Shown: piece after piece, positions 28,350-39,193 of the stretch
Layout of the letters: each line of letters opens with the position of its first letter
Position numbering within the stretch: position 1 is the stretch's first letter
Origin: Algibacter sp.
GTDB taxonomy: Bacteria; Bacteroidota; Bacteroidia; Flavobacteriales; Flavobacteriaceae
Length of the DNA stretch: 64,000 nt
Direction of reading: 5' to 3'
Assembly (NCBI RefSeq): GCF_029245835.1
Contig: NZ_JAQWOO010000025.1
Span: forward strand, 42,192-106,191
Program-made: the position numbers and the translations under genes
The notes under the pieces: model-generated
Told to the model about the DNA's origin: nothing
The model's input: the letters and a program-made list of their open reading frames with translations, nothing else
Databases searched by the model: none

Positions 28350-28529
28350 ATGGCAAAGATTAAAGTAAAGAAAGTTAAAAGCGCAATCAATCGTACGCAA
28401 AGACAAAAAAGAACTTTAGAAGCTCTAGGTCTTAAAAAGATTGGTCAAGTAAAAGAGCATGAGGCTACACCAAATATTCTTGGTATGGTTGCTAAAGTTT
28501 CACATTTAGTTTCTGTTGAAGAAGCTTAA
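28350..28529 (+). CDS. rpmD: 50S ribosomal protein L30
   Basis: 59 aa, in the gap between rpsE and rplO. The translation opens MAKIKVKKVKSAINRT, continues QRQKRTLEALGLKKIG, and ends with TPNILGMVAKVSHLVS, all matching L30. The start ATG at 28350 follows rpsE by 11 bp and the stop precedes rplO by 15 bp. Confidence 0.96.
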   Translation: MAKIKVKKVKSAINRTQRQKRTLEALGLKKIGQVKEHEATPNILGMVAKVSHLVSVEEA

Positions 28530-28544
28530 AAATATAAACTGAAA

Positions 28545-28997
28545 ATGGATTTAAGTAATTTAAAACCTGCAGAAGGTTCAGTAAAAAACCAAGGTAAGAG
28601 AATAGGTAGAGGACAAGGTTCTGGTAAAGGTGGTACGGCAACTCGTGGTCACAAAGGAGCTAAATCGCGTTCTGGTTATTCTAAGAAACTAGGATTTGAA
28701 GGTGGTCAAATGCCGCTTCAAAGACGTGTTCCTAAATTTGGTTTTACTAACATTAACCGTGTCGAGTATCAAGGTATCAACTTAGATACTTTACAAGAAA
28801 TGGTTAATGATAAGAAAATTAAGGATACAGTTGATTTTGAGACATTATTCACAAACCGTTTAGTTGATAAAAATGATTTAGTTAAAATCATGGGACGTGG
28901 AGAATTAAAAGCTAAATTAAAAGTATCTGCACATAAGTTTACTGCTTCAGCAAAAGCTGCTATTGAAGCTGCTGGTGGAGAAGCTGTAACTATATAA
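28545..28997 (+). CDS. rplO: 50S ribosomal protein L15
   Basis: 150 aa. LSNLKPAEGSVKNQGKRIGR start, the Gly-rich GRGQGSGKGGTATRGHKG stretch and GFEGGQMPLQRRVPKFGF are typical. 13 bp before secY, the usual neighbour. Confidence 0.98.
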   Translation: MDLSNLKPAEGSVKNQGKRIGRGQGSGKGGTATRGHKGAKSRSGYSKKLGFEGGQMPLQRRVPKFGFTNINRVEYQGINLDTLQEMVNDKKIKDTVDFETLFTNRLVDKNDLVKIMGRGELKAKLKVSAHKFTASAKAAIEAAGGEAVTI

Positions 28998-29010
28998 GAT
29001 TTTTTTTAGT

Positions 29011-30366
29011 ATGAAATTTATAGAATCAATAAAGAATGTTTGGAAAATTGAAGAACTAAGAAACAGAATCGTAGTTACACTAGGTTTGTTATTAGTTTAT
29101 CGTTTTGGTGCTCAAGTGGTATTACCAGGTATTGATGCAGCTCAACTAGGTGGTTTAGCAGAAAAGACAGACGGCGGTTTGTTAGGTTTGCTTAACGCTT
29201 TTACAGGTGGTGCATTTGCTAATGCCTCGGTTTTCGCTTTAGGCATTATGCCTTACATTTCTGCTTCTATTGTTGTACAATTAATGGGTATCGCTATCCC
29301 TTATTTGCAGAAATTGCAGAAAGAGGGAGCTAGTGGTCAGAAAAAAATAAATCAGATAACACGTTGGTTAACCATCGCAATTTGTTTACTACAAGCGCCC
29401 GGTTATTTAGCGAGTTTACCTGCACTAGGTATTCCTCAAAGTGCGTTTTTATTAGGAACAGGACCATTATTCTATTTTTCTTCAGTTACCATATTAGTAA
29501 CAGGGTGTATTTTCGCCATGTGGTTAGGAGAAAAAATCACAGATAAAGGTATTGGTAACGGAATCTCATTATTAATTATGGTTGGTATTATAGCAACCTT
29601 ACCACAATCATTTTTACAGAATGCCGCAACTAGATTAGAAGGCGGTGGAAACGGTGGTTTAATGATGGTGTTAATTGAATTTGTAATTTGGTTTGTTATC
29701 ATCTTAGCATCTATTATGTTAGTAATGGGAGTTAGAAAAATAGCAGTACAATATGCAAGAAGAACGGCGTCTGGTGGTTACGAGAAAAGCGCTATGGCAG
29801 GTTCAAGGCAGTACATTCCATTAAAACTAAATGCTTCTGGTGTTATGCCTATTATATTTGCTCAAGCTATTATGTTTGTACCAAGTTTAATTGGGGGATC
29901 TTCTTTTTTAAAAGAGACAACAGTTGGTGCTTGGATGCAAACTAATTATTCTGATATGTTTGGTTTTTGGTATAATTTAACATTTGCTTTATTGATAATA
30001 GTATTCACATACTTCTATACAGCAATTACGGTACCAACAAACAAAATGGCGGATGATTTAAAGCGTAGTGGTGGTTTTATTCCTGGTATTCGTCCGGGTT
30101 CTGAAACTTCTGAATATCTTGACAAAATAATGTCTCAAATAACCTTGCCAGGTTCTATATTTTTAGCGCTTATAGCTGTTTTTCCAGCCTTTATTGTTAA
30201 ACTTATGGGGGTACAACAAGGATGGGCTTTATTTTTCGGAGGAACCTCATTACTAATTATGGTAGGAGTTGCAATTGACACTATGCAACAAATAAATTCT
30301 TATTTGTTAAATAGACACTATGATGGTTTGATGAAAACAGGTAAAAATAGAAAAGCAGTAGCTTAA
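29011..30366 (+). CDS. secY: Protein translocase channel subunit SecY
   Basis: 451 aa inner-membrane protein with ten hydrophobic segments. [12 protein letters not shown] in the first segment region, the plug region rich in Gly, [11 protein letters not shown] and the C-terminal cytoplasmic loops ([12 protein letters not shown]) match SecY. It forms the SecYEG channel for export and membrane insertion, which supplies the many Sec-dependent lipoproteins and barrel proteins of this window. 7 bp before infA. Confidence 0.98.
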   Translation: MKFIESIKNVWKIEELRNRIVVTLGLLLVYRFGAQVVLPGIDAAQLGGLAEKTDGGLLGLLNAFTGGAFANASVFALGIMPYISASIVVQLMGIAIPYLQKLQKEGASGQKKINQITRWLTIAICLLQAPGYLASLPALGIPQSAFLLGTGPLFYFSSVTILVTGCIFAMWLGEKITDKGIGNGISLLIMVGIIATLPQSFLQNAATRLEGGGNGGLMMVLIEFVIWFVIILASIMLVMGVRKIAVQYARRTASGGYEKSAMAGSRQYIPLKLNASGVMPIIFAQAIMFVPSLIGGSSFLKETTVGAWMQTNYSDMFGFWYNLTFALLIIVFTYFYTAITVPTNKMADDLKRSGGFIPGIRPGSETSEYLDKIMSQITLPGSIFLALIAVFPAFIVKLMGVQQGWALFFGGTSLLIMVGVAIDTMQQINSYLLNRHYDGLMKTGKNRKAVA

Positions 30367-30373
30367 TTTTATT

Positions 30374-30589
30374 ATGGCAAAACAAGCAGCAATAGAACAA
30401 GACGGAACAATTATAGAAGCATTATCAAATGCTATGTTCCGAGTTGAATTAGAAAATGGTCATATTGTGACCGCACATATCTCTGGTAAAATGCGTATGC
30501 ATTACATTAAATTATTACCAGGAGATAAAGTAAAATTAGAAATGAGTCCTTATGATTTAACAAAGGCTCGAATAACTTATAGATACTAA
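30374..30589 (+). CDS. infA: Translation initiation factor IF-1
   Basis: 71 aa OB-fold protein: [37 protein letters not shown] and [12 protein letters not shown] are characteristic. It occupies the A site during initiation. 10 bp before rpmJ. Confidence 0.98.
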   Translation: MAKQAAIEQDGTIIEALSNAMFRVELENGHIVTAHISGKMRMHYIKLLPGDKVKLEMSPYDLTKARITYRY

Positions 30590-30599
30590 TACTAATACG

Positions 30600-30716
30600 A
30601 TGAAAGTAAGAGCATCAGTTAAAAAAAGAAGCGCGGATTGTAAGATTGTGCGTAGAAAAGGTAGACTTTACGTAATTAACAAAAAGAATCCTAGATTCAA
30701 ACAAAGACAAGGATAA
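30600..30716 (+). CDS. rpmJ: 50S ribosomal protein L36, cysteine-poor form
   Basis: 38 aa. The translation starts [20 protein letters not shown] and ends NPRFKQRQG. The usual zinc ligands (three Cys and one His) are reduced to one Cys14, so this is the C-minus, zinc-independent type. 10 bp after infA and 3 bp before rpsM. Confidence 0.96.
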   Translation: MKVRASVKKRSADCKIVRRKGRLYVINKKNPRFKQRQG

Positions 30717-30719
30717 GCT

Positions 30720-31094
30720 ATGGCAAGAATTGCAGGTGTAGACATACCAAAAAACAAAAGAGGAGTAATCTCTTTAACTTATATCTATGGAGTAGGTAGA
30801 AGTAGAGCAAAAGAAATTTTAGCAGTTGCTAAAGTTGATGAAAGTACAAAAGTTCAAGATTGGACCGATGATCAGATTGCTGGTATTCGTGAAGCTGTTG
30901 GTACTTTTACTATTGAAGGTGAATTACGTTCTGAAACACAATTGAACATTAAGCGATTAATGGATATCGGGTGTTACAGAGGTATTCGTCATAGATCTGG
31001 TCTTCCGTTAAGAGGGCAACGTACTAAGAACAACTCTAGAACTAGAAAAGGTAGAAGAAAAACAGTTGCTAACAAGAAAAAAGCAACTAAATAA
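30720..31094 (+). CDS. rpsM: 30S ribosomal protein S13
   Basis: 124 aa. [33 protein letters not shown] and [19 protein letters not shown] are standard; the basic tail contacts the P-site tRNA. A 98-bp heptad-rich spacer separates it from rpsK. Confidence 0.98.
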   Translation: MARIAGVDIPKNKRGVISLTYIYGVGRSRAKEILAVAKVDESTKVQDWTDDQIAGIREAVGTFTIEGELRSETQLNIKRLMDIGCYRGIRHRSGLPLRGQRTKNNSRTRKGRRKTVANKKKATK

Positions 31095-31099
31095 TTAAA

Positions 31100-31188
31100 A
31101 GTCATTAGTATTTAGTAGTTGGATGGAATCTGTCTGAAATGTAAAAGTCTAGGATTCTACACTAACAACTAACAACTAGAAACTAAAA
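31100..31188. repeat. Two opposed heptad arrays between rpsM and rpsK
   Basis: The left part reads CATTAGT, ATTTAGT, AGTTGGA and the right part ACTAACA, ACTAACA, ACTAGAA, ACTAAAA. The left units are roughly the reverse complement of the right ones, so the spacer could fold back on itself. It ends next to the rpsK start codon at 31193. Confidence 0.55.
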
Positions 31189-31192
31189 TAAT

Positions 31193-31576
31193 ATGGCAAA
31201 GACAAGTACAAAAAAACGTAAAGTTATTGTAGACGCTATTGGAGAAGCTCACATTACAGCCTCTTTCAATAACATCATAATTTCACTTACCAACAAAAAA
31301 GGAGACGTAATTTCATGGTCTTCAGCTGGGAAAATGGGATTTAGAGGTTCTAAGAAAAACACACCTTATGCTGCTCAATTAGCTGCTGAAGATGCTGCAG
31401 GCGTTGCAACAGAAGCTGGTTTGAAAAAAGTAAAGGTTTATGTAAAAGGACCTGGAAATGGTAGAGAATCTGCTATTCGTTCAATCCACAATGCTGGAAT
31501 TGAAGTAACAGAAATTATTGATGTTACTCCATTACCACACAATGGTTGTCGTCCTCCAAAAAGAAGAAGAGTATAA
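31193..31576 (+). CDS. rpsK: 30S ribosomal protein S11
   Basis: 127 aa. [43 protein letters not shown] and [18 protein letters not shown] mark S11, which lines the platform with S18. A terminator and a fresh promoter follow, so rpsD-rpoA-rplQ forms its own unit. Confidence 0.98.
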   Translation: MAKTSTKKRKVIVDAIGEAHITASFNNIIISLTNKKGDVISWSSAGKMGFRGSKKNTPYAAQLAAEDAAGVATEAGLKKVKVYVKGPGNGRESAIRSIHNAGIEVTEIIDVTPLPHNGCRPPKRRRV

Positions 31577-31618
31577 TCACGTTTTAGCTAACGCGGATTA
31601 AATAGAGCAAAGACATGA

Positions 31619-31656
31619 ATTAATATCATCTGAAACTCAGATGGTATTAATTTTTT
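31619..31656 (+). terminator. Terminator after rpsK
   Basis: TTAATATCATCTGA (31620-31633) pairs with TCAGATGGTATTAA (31637-31650), 14 bp with one G-U pair and a 3-nt loop, followed by six T. Confidence 0.85.
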
Positions 31657-31659
31657 GTA

Positions 31660-31667
31660 TAAATTTG
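31660..31667 (+). promoter_or_regulatory. Promoter -7 element for rpsD-rpoA-rplQ
   Basis: TAAATTTG is an exact TAnnTTTG match directly behind the terminator T-run. The -33 position falls inside the hairpin and does not match TTTG. The leader to rpsD would be about 100 nt and contains short inverted repeats (CGATTATCG; TAAGATTAAGACCTTA), a possible S4 control region by analogy with other bacteria. Confidence 0.6.
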
Positions 31668-31770
31668 CAAACTGAAAAAAAATAATTAACAAGTATTAAC
31701 GAGAGATCAACGATTATCGAAGGATAAGATTAAGACCTTAATTCATAGTCACTCTCATAACAAAATTAAA

Positions 31771-32376
31771 ATGGCAAGATATACTGGTCCTAAAACTAAA
31801 ATAGCACGTAAATTTGGCGAAGCTATCTTTGGAGATGATAAATCTTTCGAAAAAAGAAATTACCCTCCAGGGCAACACGGAAACGCTAGACGTCGTGGAA
31901 AAAAATCTGAATATGCAATTCAACTTCAAGAAAAGCAAAAAGCTAAGTATACTTACGGTATCTTAGAACGTCAATTCAGAGGTTTGTTTAAAAAAGCAAG
32001 AGCTGCACAAGGTATTACCGGTGAGGTTCTTTTACAACTATGCGAATCTAGATTAGATAATGTTGTGTTCAGAATGGGCGTTGCACCTACTAGAAGTGCT
32101 GCAAGACAATTAGTATCTCACAGACACATTACTGTAAACGGGGAATTAGTAAATATTCCTTCTTATTCTTTAAAAGCAGGAGATGTTGTTGCTGTAAGAG
32201 AAAAATCAAAATCACTTGAAGCTATTGAAAGATCACTTTCAAATTCAAGTAACGTTTATGAGTGGATTACTTGGAATGACGACACGAAACAAGGAACTTA
32301 TGTTTCTATTCCTGCTAGAATCCAAATTCCTGAAAACATAAACGAACAATTCATTGTAGAATTATATTCTAAATAA
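31771..32376 (+). CDS. rpsD: 30S ribosomal protein S4
   Basis: 201 aa. [20 protein letters not shown] start, [19 protein letters not shown], and the S4 RNA-binding domain ([20 protein letters not shown]). The zinc-binding Cys of some S4 proteins are absent. First gene after the rpsK terminator, so S4 probably leads and autoregulates this small operon, as it does the alpha operon elsewhere. Confidence 0.98.
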   Translation: MARYTGPKTKIARKFGEAIFGDDKSFEKRNYPPGQHGNARRRGKKSEYAIQLQEKQKAKYTYGILERQFRGLFKKARAAQGITGEVLLQLCESRLDNVVFRMGVAPTRSAARQLVSHRHITVNGELVNIPSYSLKAGDVVAVREKSKSLEAIERSLSNSSNVYEWITWNDDTKQGTYVSIPARIQIPENINEQFIVELYSK

Positions 32377-32471
32377 TAAATTAATCATATTGGTATTTGG
32401 CCAAAGGATTTATTAGTCTTCTTCAAACTTTTAAATCGCGCAACTAAATAACAATTAAAACGAAGAAAAAT

Positions 32472-33464
32472 ATGGCAGTATTTAATTTTCAAAAACCAGA
32501 CAAAGTAATCATGATTGATTCTACTGATTTCGAAGGTAAATTCGAATTCAGACCTCTAGAACCTGGTTATGGTTTAACAGTAGGAAATGCATTAAGAAGA
32601 GTTTTATTGTCTTCTTTAGAAGGGTTTGCTATTACATCGGTTAGAATTGAAGGAGTAGATCATGAGTTTTCTGCGATTGCAGGTGTCGTAGAAGATGTAA
32701 CAGAAATCATTTTAAATTTAAAACAAGTTCGTTTTAAAAGACAAATTGAAGATATTGATAACGAATCAATATCTATTTCGATTTCTGGTCAAGATAGAAT
32801 CACAGCTGGAGATTTTCAAAAATTCATTTCTGGATTCCAAGTATTAAACACAGAATTAGTAATCTGTAATTTAGATCCTAAAGTGAATTTCAATATGGAA
32901 ATTACAATTGAAAAAGGAAGAGGTTATGTTCCTGCTGAAGAGAATAAGAAAGCTTCTGCACCAATTGGAACTATTTTTACGGATTCAATTTACACGCCGA
33001 TAAAAAACGTTAAATATAGTATTGAAAACTATCGTGTTGAACAAAAAACGGATTACGAAAAATTAGTTTTCGAAATTATTACTGATGGTTCTATTACGCC
33101 ACAAGATGCTTTAACTGAAGGTGCTAAAACATTAATTCACCACTTCATGCTATTCTCTGATGAGCGTATCACTTTAGAAGCAGATGAAATTGCACAAACT
33201 GAAACTTATGATGAAGAATCTCTTCATATGCGTCAGTTGCTTAAAACTAAGTTAATCGATATGGATTTATCTGTTCGTGCACTTAATTGTTTAAAAGCCG
33301 CAGAAGTTGATACTTTAGGAGACTTAGTATCTTTTAATAAAAATGATTTAATGAAATTCAGAAACTTTGGAAAGAAGTCTTTAACAGAGCTTGAAGAGCT
33401 TGTTAATTTTAAAGGTTTAAACTTCGGAATGGATTTAAGTAAATATAAATTAGATAAAGATTAA
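32472..33464 (+). CDS. rpoA: RNA polymerase alpha subunit
   Basis: 330 aa. N-terminal dimerisation domain ([20 protein letters not shown]) and C-terminal DNA-binding domain (ELDLSVRAL-like [20 protein letters not shown], then [12 protein letters not shown]). 95 bp after rpsD, 59 bp before rplQ. Confidence 0.98.
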   Translation: MAVFNFQKPDKVIMIDSTDFEGKFEFRPLEPGYGLTVGNALRRVLLSSLEGFAITSVRIEGVDHEFSAIAGVVEDVTEIILNLKQVRFKRQIEDIDNESISISISGQDRITAGDFQKFISGFQVLNTELVICNLDPKVNFNMEITIEKGRGYVPAEENKKASAPIGTIFTDSIYTPIKNVKYSIENYRVEQKTDYEKLVFEIITDGSITPQDALTEGAKTLIHHFMLFSDERITLEADEIAQTETYDEESLHMRQLLKTKLIDMDLSVRALNCLKAAEVDTLGDLVSFNKNDLMKFRNFGKKSLTELEELVNFKGLNFGMDLSKYKLDKD

Positions 33465-33523
33465 TTAATCATATTTTGCTCCTCGATTTACGAGTTTAGT
33501 AGCAAGATGATAAAACAAATGTC

Positions 33524-33994
33524 ATGAGACACGGAAAAAAAGTAAATCACTTAGGAAGACAAACTGCTCACAGAAAAGCAATGTTAGCTAATATGGCTTG
33601 TTCATTAATAGAACATAAGCGTATTAATACTACTGTTGCAAAAGCGAAAGCTTTAAAACAATTTGTTGAACCAATGATAACTAAGTCAAAAGTAGATACA
33701 ACTCATAACAGACGTATTGTTATGGCTAATCTTAGGCAAAAAGATGCTGTTGCTGAATTGTTTAGAGATGTTGCTACTAAAATAGGTGATAGACCAGGAG
33801 GTTATACTAGAATTATAAAACTAGGAAATCGTTTAGGTGATAATGCTGATATGGCAATGATAGAACTTGTTGATTATAACGAAATCTACAATGCAGGAAA
33901 AGAGAAGAAGAAAACAACTAGAAGAAGTAGAAGAGGTGGTTCTAAACCAGTAGCTGCTCCAGTTGAAGTTCAAGCATCAAACGAAGAAGAATAA
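33524..33994 (+). CDS. rplQ: 50S ribosomal protein L17
   Basis: 156 aa, longer than E. coli L17 by a basic and acidic tail ([20 protein letters not shown], then EEE), common in Bacteroidota. [20 protein letters not shown] is the conserved start. The 59-bp gap before it holds nested inverted repeats (TTGCT at 33476 with AGCAA at 33501; CTCG at 33482 with CGAG at 33491). Last gene of the ribosomal cluster, closed by a strong terminator. Confidence 0.98.
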   Translation: MRHGKKVNHLGRQTAHRKAMLANMACSLIEHKRINTTVAKAKALKQFVEPMITKSKVDTTHNRRIVMANLRQKDAVAELFRDVATKIGDRPGGYTRIIKLGNRLGDNADMAMIELVDYNEIYNAGKEKKKTTRRSRRGGSKPVAAPVEVQASNEEE

Positions 33995-34017
33995 ATGTTA
34001 ATAAGCATTTAATATAT

Positions 34018-34051
34018 AAAGGATAAACTATTTTAGTTTATCCTTTTTTTT
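34018..34051 (+). terminator. Terminator after rplQ
   Basis: AAAGGATAAACTA (34018-34030) pairs perfectly with TAGTTTATCCTTT (34034-34046), 3-nt loop, with a run of eight to nine T. It marks the end of the ribosomal superoperon. Confidence 0.9.
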
Positions 34052-34111
34052 ATGCAATTTTGTAAAGTTTTAATTCCTGCATAGACAGGGTTTTTATACT
34101 CAAAAAGTAAA

Positions 34112-35215
34112 ATGAAATATCAAAAAAGACAAAAAGCCATCATACTTCTAGCAGATGGTACTATTTTTTACGGTAAAGCAGTTGGTAACAAACAGGGCTC
34201 TTCATTTGGTGAAGTATGTTTTAATACTGGTATGACTGGCTATCAAGAGATTTTTACAGATCCTTCTTATTATGGTCAGCTTATGGTTGCCACCAATGCG
34301 CATATAGGTAATTATGGTGTTAATGATGATGAAGTAGAATCTGATTCAATAAAAATTGCTGGACTTATAGTTAAAAACTTCAGTTATGAATTTTCAAGAG
34401 ATGCCGCAGATGGATCTTTAGAAGATTTTCTAGATAAGAATAATTTATTAGCTATTTCGGATGTCGACACCAGAGCTTTAGTAAGCTATATTAGAGATCA
34501 TGGCGCAATGAACGCTGTTATTTCAACTGAAGTTGATAATATTGAAGGATTAAAAAAACAATTGGCTGAAGTCCCAAATATGGAAGGTTTAGAATTAGCT
34601 TCAAAAGTTTCAACTAAAGAACCTTATTATTTTGGAGACGAAAATGCAACTTTTAAAGTAGCTGCTTTAGATATCGGAATTAAAAAGAATATTTTGCGAA
34701 ATATAGCTAAACGAGATGCCTACATAAAAGTATTTCCATATAATGCGAAGTTCGAAGATTTACAAGCATTTAATCCAGATGGTTATTTTTTATCAAACGG
34801 ACCTGGAGATCCAGAACCTTTAGTAGAAGCTCAAGAAGTTGCAAAAGAGATTATAAAAAGAGATTTACCCTTATTCGGTATTTGTTTAGGCCACCAGGTT
34901 ATTGCTCGTGCTAATGGTATTTCTACCTATAAAATGCATAACGGTCATAGGGGTATAAATCACCCTGTGAAAAATTTAATTACAGGAAAAGGGGAAATTA
35001 CATCTCAAAATCATGGTTTTGCAGTAAATAGGGAAGATGCAGAAGCAAATTCTGACTTAGAGATTACACATGTACATTTAAATGACGGTACAGTTGCAGG
35101 TTTAGCCATAAAAAATAAAAAAGTGTTTTCTGTACAATACCATCCTGAAGCTAGTCCGGGACCGCATGATTCAACCTACCTTTTCGATCAATTCATTGAT
35201 AATTTGAAGACATAA
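34112..35215 (+). CDS. carA: Carbamoyl-phosphate synthase small subunit (glutaminase)
   Basis: 367 aa. N-terminal CPSase_sm_chain domain (ILLADGTIFYGKAVG, GMTGYQEIFTDPSYYGQ) and a class I glutamine amidotransferase domain with nucleophile Cys258 in GICLGHQVIA and His344/Glu346 in YHPEASPGP. It supplies ammonia from glutamine to CarB for carbamoyl phosphate, used in arginine and pyrimidine synthesis. carB is not in the window. Standing directly after rplQ is normal for Flavobacteriaceae. Confidence 0.97.
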   Translation: MKYQKRQKAIILLADGTIFYGKAVGNKQGSSFGEVCFNTGMTGYQEIFTDPSYYGQLMVATNAHIGNYGVNDDEVESDSIKIAGLIVKNFSYEFSRDAADGSLEDFLDKNNLLAISDVDTRALVSYIRDHGAMNAVISTEVDNIEGLKKQLAEVPNMEGLELASKVSTKEPYYFGDENATFKVAALDIGIKKNILRNIAKRDAYIKVFPYNAKFEDLQAFNPDGYFLSNGPGDPEPLVEAQEVAKEIIKRDLPLFGICLGHQVIARANGISTYKMHNGHRGINHPVKNLITGKGEITSQNHGFAVNREDAEANSDLEITHVHLNDGTVAGLAIKNKKVFSVQYHPEASPGPHDSTYLFDQFIDNLKT

Positions 35216-35334
35216 AAATTAATAATAACCTCAATCATAAATTTCTATTTTTTAGGCTATTTTTCACTAAAACGTTATAGATGCGTTTTTGTAAGATTCT
35301 ATTAAAACAATTAAAAATAAACAAGATTTAACCG

Positions 35335-35342
35335 TAAATTTG
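35335..35342 (+). promoter_or_regulatory. eno promoter -7 element
   Basis: TAAATTTG matches TAnnTTTG exactly and lies 30 bp before the eno ATG at 35373. The -33 region is AT-rich without a clear TTTG. Confidence 0.55.
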
Positions 35343-35351
35343 AAATATTAA

Positions 35352-36665
<1,314 letters not shown>

Positions 36666-36688
36666 ATAAACATTTTAAATATTAAATA

Positions 36689-36720
36689 AAAGCGATTATT
36701 TTTTAATAGTCGCTTTTTTT
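36689..36720 (+). terminator. Terminator after eno
   Basis: AAAGCGATTATT (36689-36700) pairs with AATAGTCGCTTT (36705-36716), 12 bp with one G-U pair and loop TTTT, then seven T. Confidence 0.85.
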
Positions 36721-36830
36721 GTTTAATATCAATTTTAATGATATTTAAATTAACAAAACCTTTTGTTTTGAACTTCTTAAATAATGAGATATTTCGTAAT
36801 TTAGCATTTCCTAAAATAAAAATCATAAAT

Positions 36831-38117
36831 ATGTCAGATACTACTACCTTAGAGATTAATGGTAAAAAACATGAGTTTCCTTTGATTACAGGAACTGAAA
36901 ATGAAGTTGCAATAGATATTAAGTCGCTTAGAGCTGATACTAATGGTGTTATAACTCTAGATTCAGGTTATAAAAATACAGGATCTTGTAAAAGTGCCAT
37001 TACATTTTTAGATGGTGAAAAAGGTATTTTAAGATATAGAGGTTATTCTATTGAAGAATTAGCAGAAAAGGCTGATTTCTTGGAAGTTGCTTATTTATTG
37101 ATATTTGGAGAACTTCCAACCAAAGAGCAAAATGAAAAGTTTCATAATGATATTAAAGCACAATCTTTAGTTGACGATGATATACGAAAAATTGTTGATG
37201 CATTTCCAAAATCAGCACACCCAATGGGTATTATTTCTTCTTTAACAAGTGCGCTAACAGCTTTTAATCCTTCTTCTGTTAATGTAAATTCTGAAGCGGA
37301 TATGTATAATTCAGTGGTAAGAATTTTGGGTAAATTTCCTGTTTTAGTATCATGGACATTACGAAAAAAACAAGGGTTGCCACTAGATTATGGAGATAAA
37401 CAATTAGGGTATGTTGAGAATATTTTAAAAATGATGTTTCAAGAACCAAATGCTTGTTACGTACAAAATAATATTTTAGTTGATACATTAGATAAACTTT
37501 TAATTTTACATGCAGACCATGAGCAAAACTGTTCTACATCAACAGTTAGAATTGTAGGATCTTCTCATGCCGGATTATTTGCGTCACTTTCGGCAGGTAT
37601 ATCAGCACTATGGGGGCCACTTCATGGTGGTGCAAATCAAGCCGTATTAGAAATGCTTGAAGCCATAAAGGAAGACGGTGGGGATACAAAAAAATATATG
37701 GCTAAGGCGAAAGATAAAAATGATCCATTTCGATTAATGGGATTTGGACATCGCGTTTATAAAAATTTCGATCCTCGAGCTAAAATCCTTAAAAAGGCTG
37801 CAGACGAGGTGTTAGGAAATTTAGGTATTGAAGACCCGATTTTAGAAATAGCAAAAGGGCTCGAAAAAGAAGCTTTAGAAGATAAGTATTTTGTAGACCG
37901 TAAGCTATATCCAAACGTAGATTTCTATTCAGGTATTATTTATAGAGCCATGGGAATTCCAACGGACATGTTTACCGTTATGTTCGCTTTAGGGCGTTTA
38001 CCTGGTTGGATAGCACAATGGCGTGAAATGCGTTTAAATAAAGAACCTATTGGTCGCCCAAGACAATTATATATTGGTGCAACGGAAAGATCTTTTACAC
38101 CAGTTGAAGAAAGATAA
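36831..38117 (+). CDS. gltA: Citrate synthase
   Basis: 428 aa from the ATG at 36831 (MSDTTTLEINGKKHEF); the frame is open upstream to 36738, but that 31-residue stretch is AT-driven and lacks family likeness. LHADHEQNCSTSTVR (His), WGPLHGGANQAVLEML (His) and GFGHRVYKNFDPRAKIL plus the catalytic Asp region VDFYSGIIYRAMGIP are intact. It condenses oxaloacetate and acetyl-CoA. It belongs to the type II hexameric-like long form. A terminator follows. Confidence 0.96.
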   Translation: MSDTTTLEINGKKHEFPLITGTENEVAIDIKSLRADTNGVITLDSGYKNTGSCKSAITFLDGEKGILRYRGYSIEELAEKADFLEVAYLLIFGELPTKEQNEKFHNDIKAQSLVDDDIRKIVDAFPKSAHPMGIISSLTSALTAFNPSSVNVNSEADMYNSVVRILGKFPVLVSWTLRKKQGLPLDYGDKQLGYVENILKMMFQEPNACYVQNNILVDTLDKLLILHADHEQNCSTSTVRIVGSSHAGLFASLSAGISALWGPLHGGANQAVLEMLEAIKEDGGDTKKYMAKAKDKNDPFRLMGFGHRVYKNFDPRAKILKKAADEVLGNLGIEDPILEIAKGLEKEALEDKYFVDRKLYPNVDFYSGIIYRAMGIPTDMFTVMFALGRLPGWIAQWREMRLNKEPIGRPRQLYIGATERSFTPVEER

Positions 38118-38142
38118 TAAAACTTTTTCTTTATAGTATTCT

Positions 38143-38178
38143 TAAGCTTCATGATTATTTTATGAAGCTTTTATTTTT
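38143..38178 (+). terminator. Terminator after gltA
   Basis: AAGCTTCAT (38144-38152) pairs with ATGAAGCTT (38162-38170), then a T-rich run. Confidence 0.7.
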
Positions 38179-38233
38179 ATTATGCTTTATTTGTAAGAAT
38201 AATATAAAATTGTATTTAATTATTCTTAGTTTT

Positions 38234-38260
38234 GGCTTTTAAACTTGGAAGCCTTTTTTT
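38234..38260 (+). terminator. Terminator-like hairpin just before the deiminase-family gene
   Basis: GGCTT (38234-38238) can pair with AAGCC (38249-38253), followed by seven T, only 11 bp before the ATG at 38272. The stem is short. It could be an attenuator of the downstream pair or a chance structure. Confidence 0.4.
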
Positions 38261-38271
38261 AATAAGGAAGT

Positions 38272-39186
38272 ATGATAAAATTAAATATTAAAAATGAAAC
38301 TTCAAGATTACGCGCTGTTGTTCTTGGTACTGCCGAAAGTAACGGGCCTGTTCCTAAAGTTGAGGATTGTTATGACCCAAAGAGCATAGAGCATATTTTA
38401 GCAGGGACATATCCTACCGAAAAGGATATGTCTAAAGAAATGGAAACTGTTATTAAGGTTTTTGAAAAGTATGATGTTACTGTTTATAGACCTGAAGTTA
38501 TAAAAAACTGTAATCAATTATTCGCAAGAGATATTGCATTTGTAATTGATGATATTTTAATAGAAGCTAATATTCTTCCTCATAGAGAAGAAGAGGTCGA
38601 GGGCATTGATTATATTTGGAGTCAAGTAGCCGAAGATAAAAGAATTATTTTGCCTGAAGCATGCCATGTAGAAGGTGGCGATGTGATGCCTTGGAATGAT
38701 TATATCTTTATAGGTACCTACTCTGGTGCTGATTATGCAGAATTAATTACAGCCCGTACTAACATTGATGCCGTTATTTCTATCCAAGAGCTATTTCCAA
38801 ATAAGATTGTGAAATCTTTTGAGCTTAGAAAATCTAATACAAACCCAAAGGAGAATGCATTACATTTAGACTGTTGTTTTAATCCTTTAGGAAAAGGAAA
38901 AGCTATTATCCATAAGAATGGATTTTTAATTGAAAAGGAATATGAATGGCTAGTTAATTTCTTTGGAAGGGAAAATGTTTTTGAAATCACAAAAGAAGAA
39001 ATGTATCAAATGTGTAGTAATGTATTTTCTATTTCTGATGATGTTATTATTTCAGAACAAAGCTTTACAAGGCTTAATAAATGGTTAAGAGAACAAGGTT
39101 TTATAGTTGAAGAAGTTCCCTATGCTGAGATTGGGAAGCAAGAAGGGTTGTTAAGGTGTACAACAATGCCACTAATTCGAGATTAA
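38272..39186 (+). CDS. Amidinotransferase / arginine-deiminase-fold hydrolase
   Basis: 304 aa of the guanidino-group-modifying enzyme superfamily. The Cys-His pair is visible: His198 in LHLDCCFNPLG and Cys296 in LLRCTTMPL near the C terminus, with acidic partners in EGGDVMPWND. No signal peptide. The closest match in mind is the dimethylarginine dimethylaminohydrolase-like group, which takes arginine, methylarginine or related ureido/guanidino compounds. It stands 7 bp ahead of ctlX, so both probably act on the same arginine or citrulline pathway. The exact substrate cannot be read from sequence. Confidence 0.8.
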   Translation: MIKLNIKNETSRLRAVVLGTAESNGPVPKVEDCYDPKSIEHILAGTYPTEKDMSKEMETVIKVFEKYDVTVYRPEVIKNCNQLFARDIAFVIDDILIEANILPHREEEVEGIDYIWSQVAEDKRIILPEACHVEGGDVMPWNDYIFIGTYSGADYAELITARTNIDAVISIQELFPNKIVKSFELRKSNTNPKENALHLDCCFNPLGKGKAIIHKNGFLIEKEYEWLVNFFGRENVFEITKEEMYQMCSNVFSISDDVIISEQSFTRLNKWLREQGFIVEEVPYAEIGKQEGLLRCTTMPLIRD

Positions 39187-39193
39187 TTTTAAG

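Noticed and set aside
32390..32430. TTTGGCCAAA palindrome between rpsD and rpoA as an operator
   Set aside because: Short, single, and without a partner site; the gap shows no terminator and rpoA is probably co-transcribed with rpsD.
36738..36830. Longer citrate synthase start
   Set aside because: The extra 31 residues are hydrophobic-basic AT-driven sequence right after the eno terminator; MSDTTTLEING is the usual family start.
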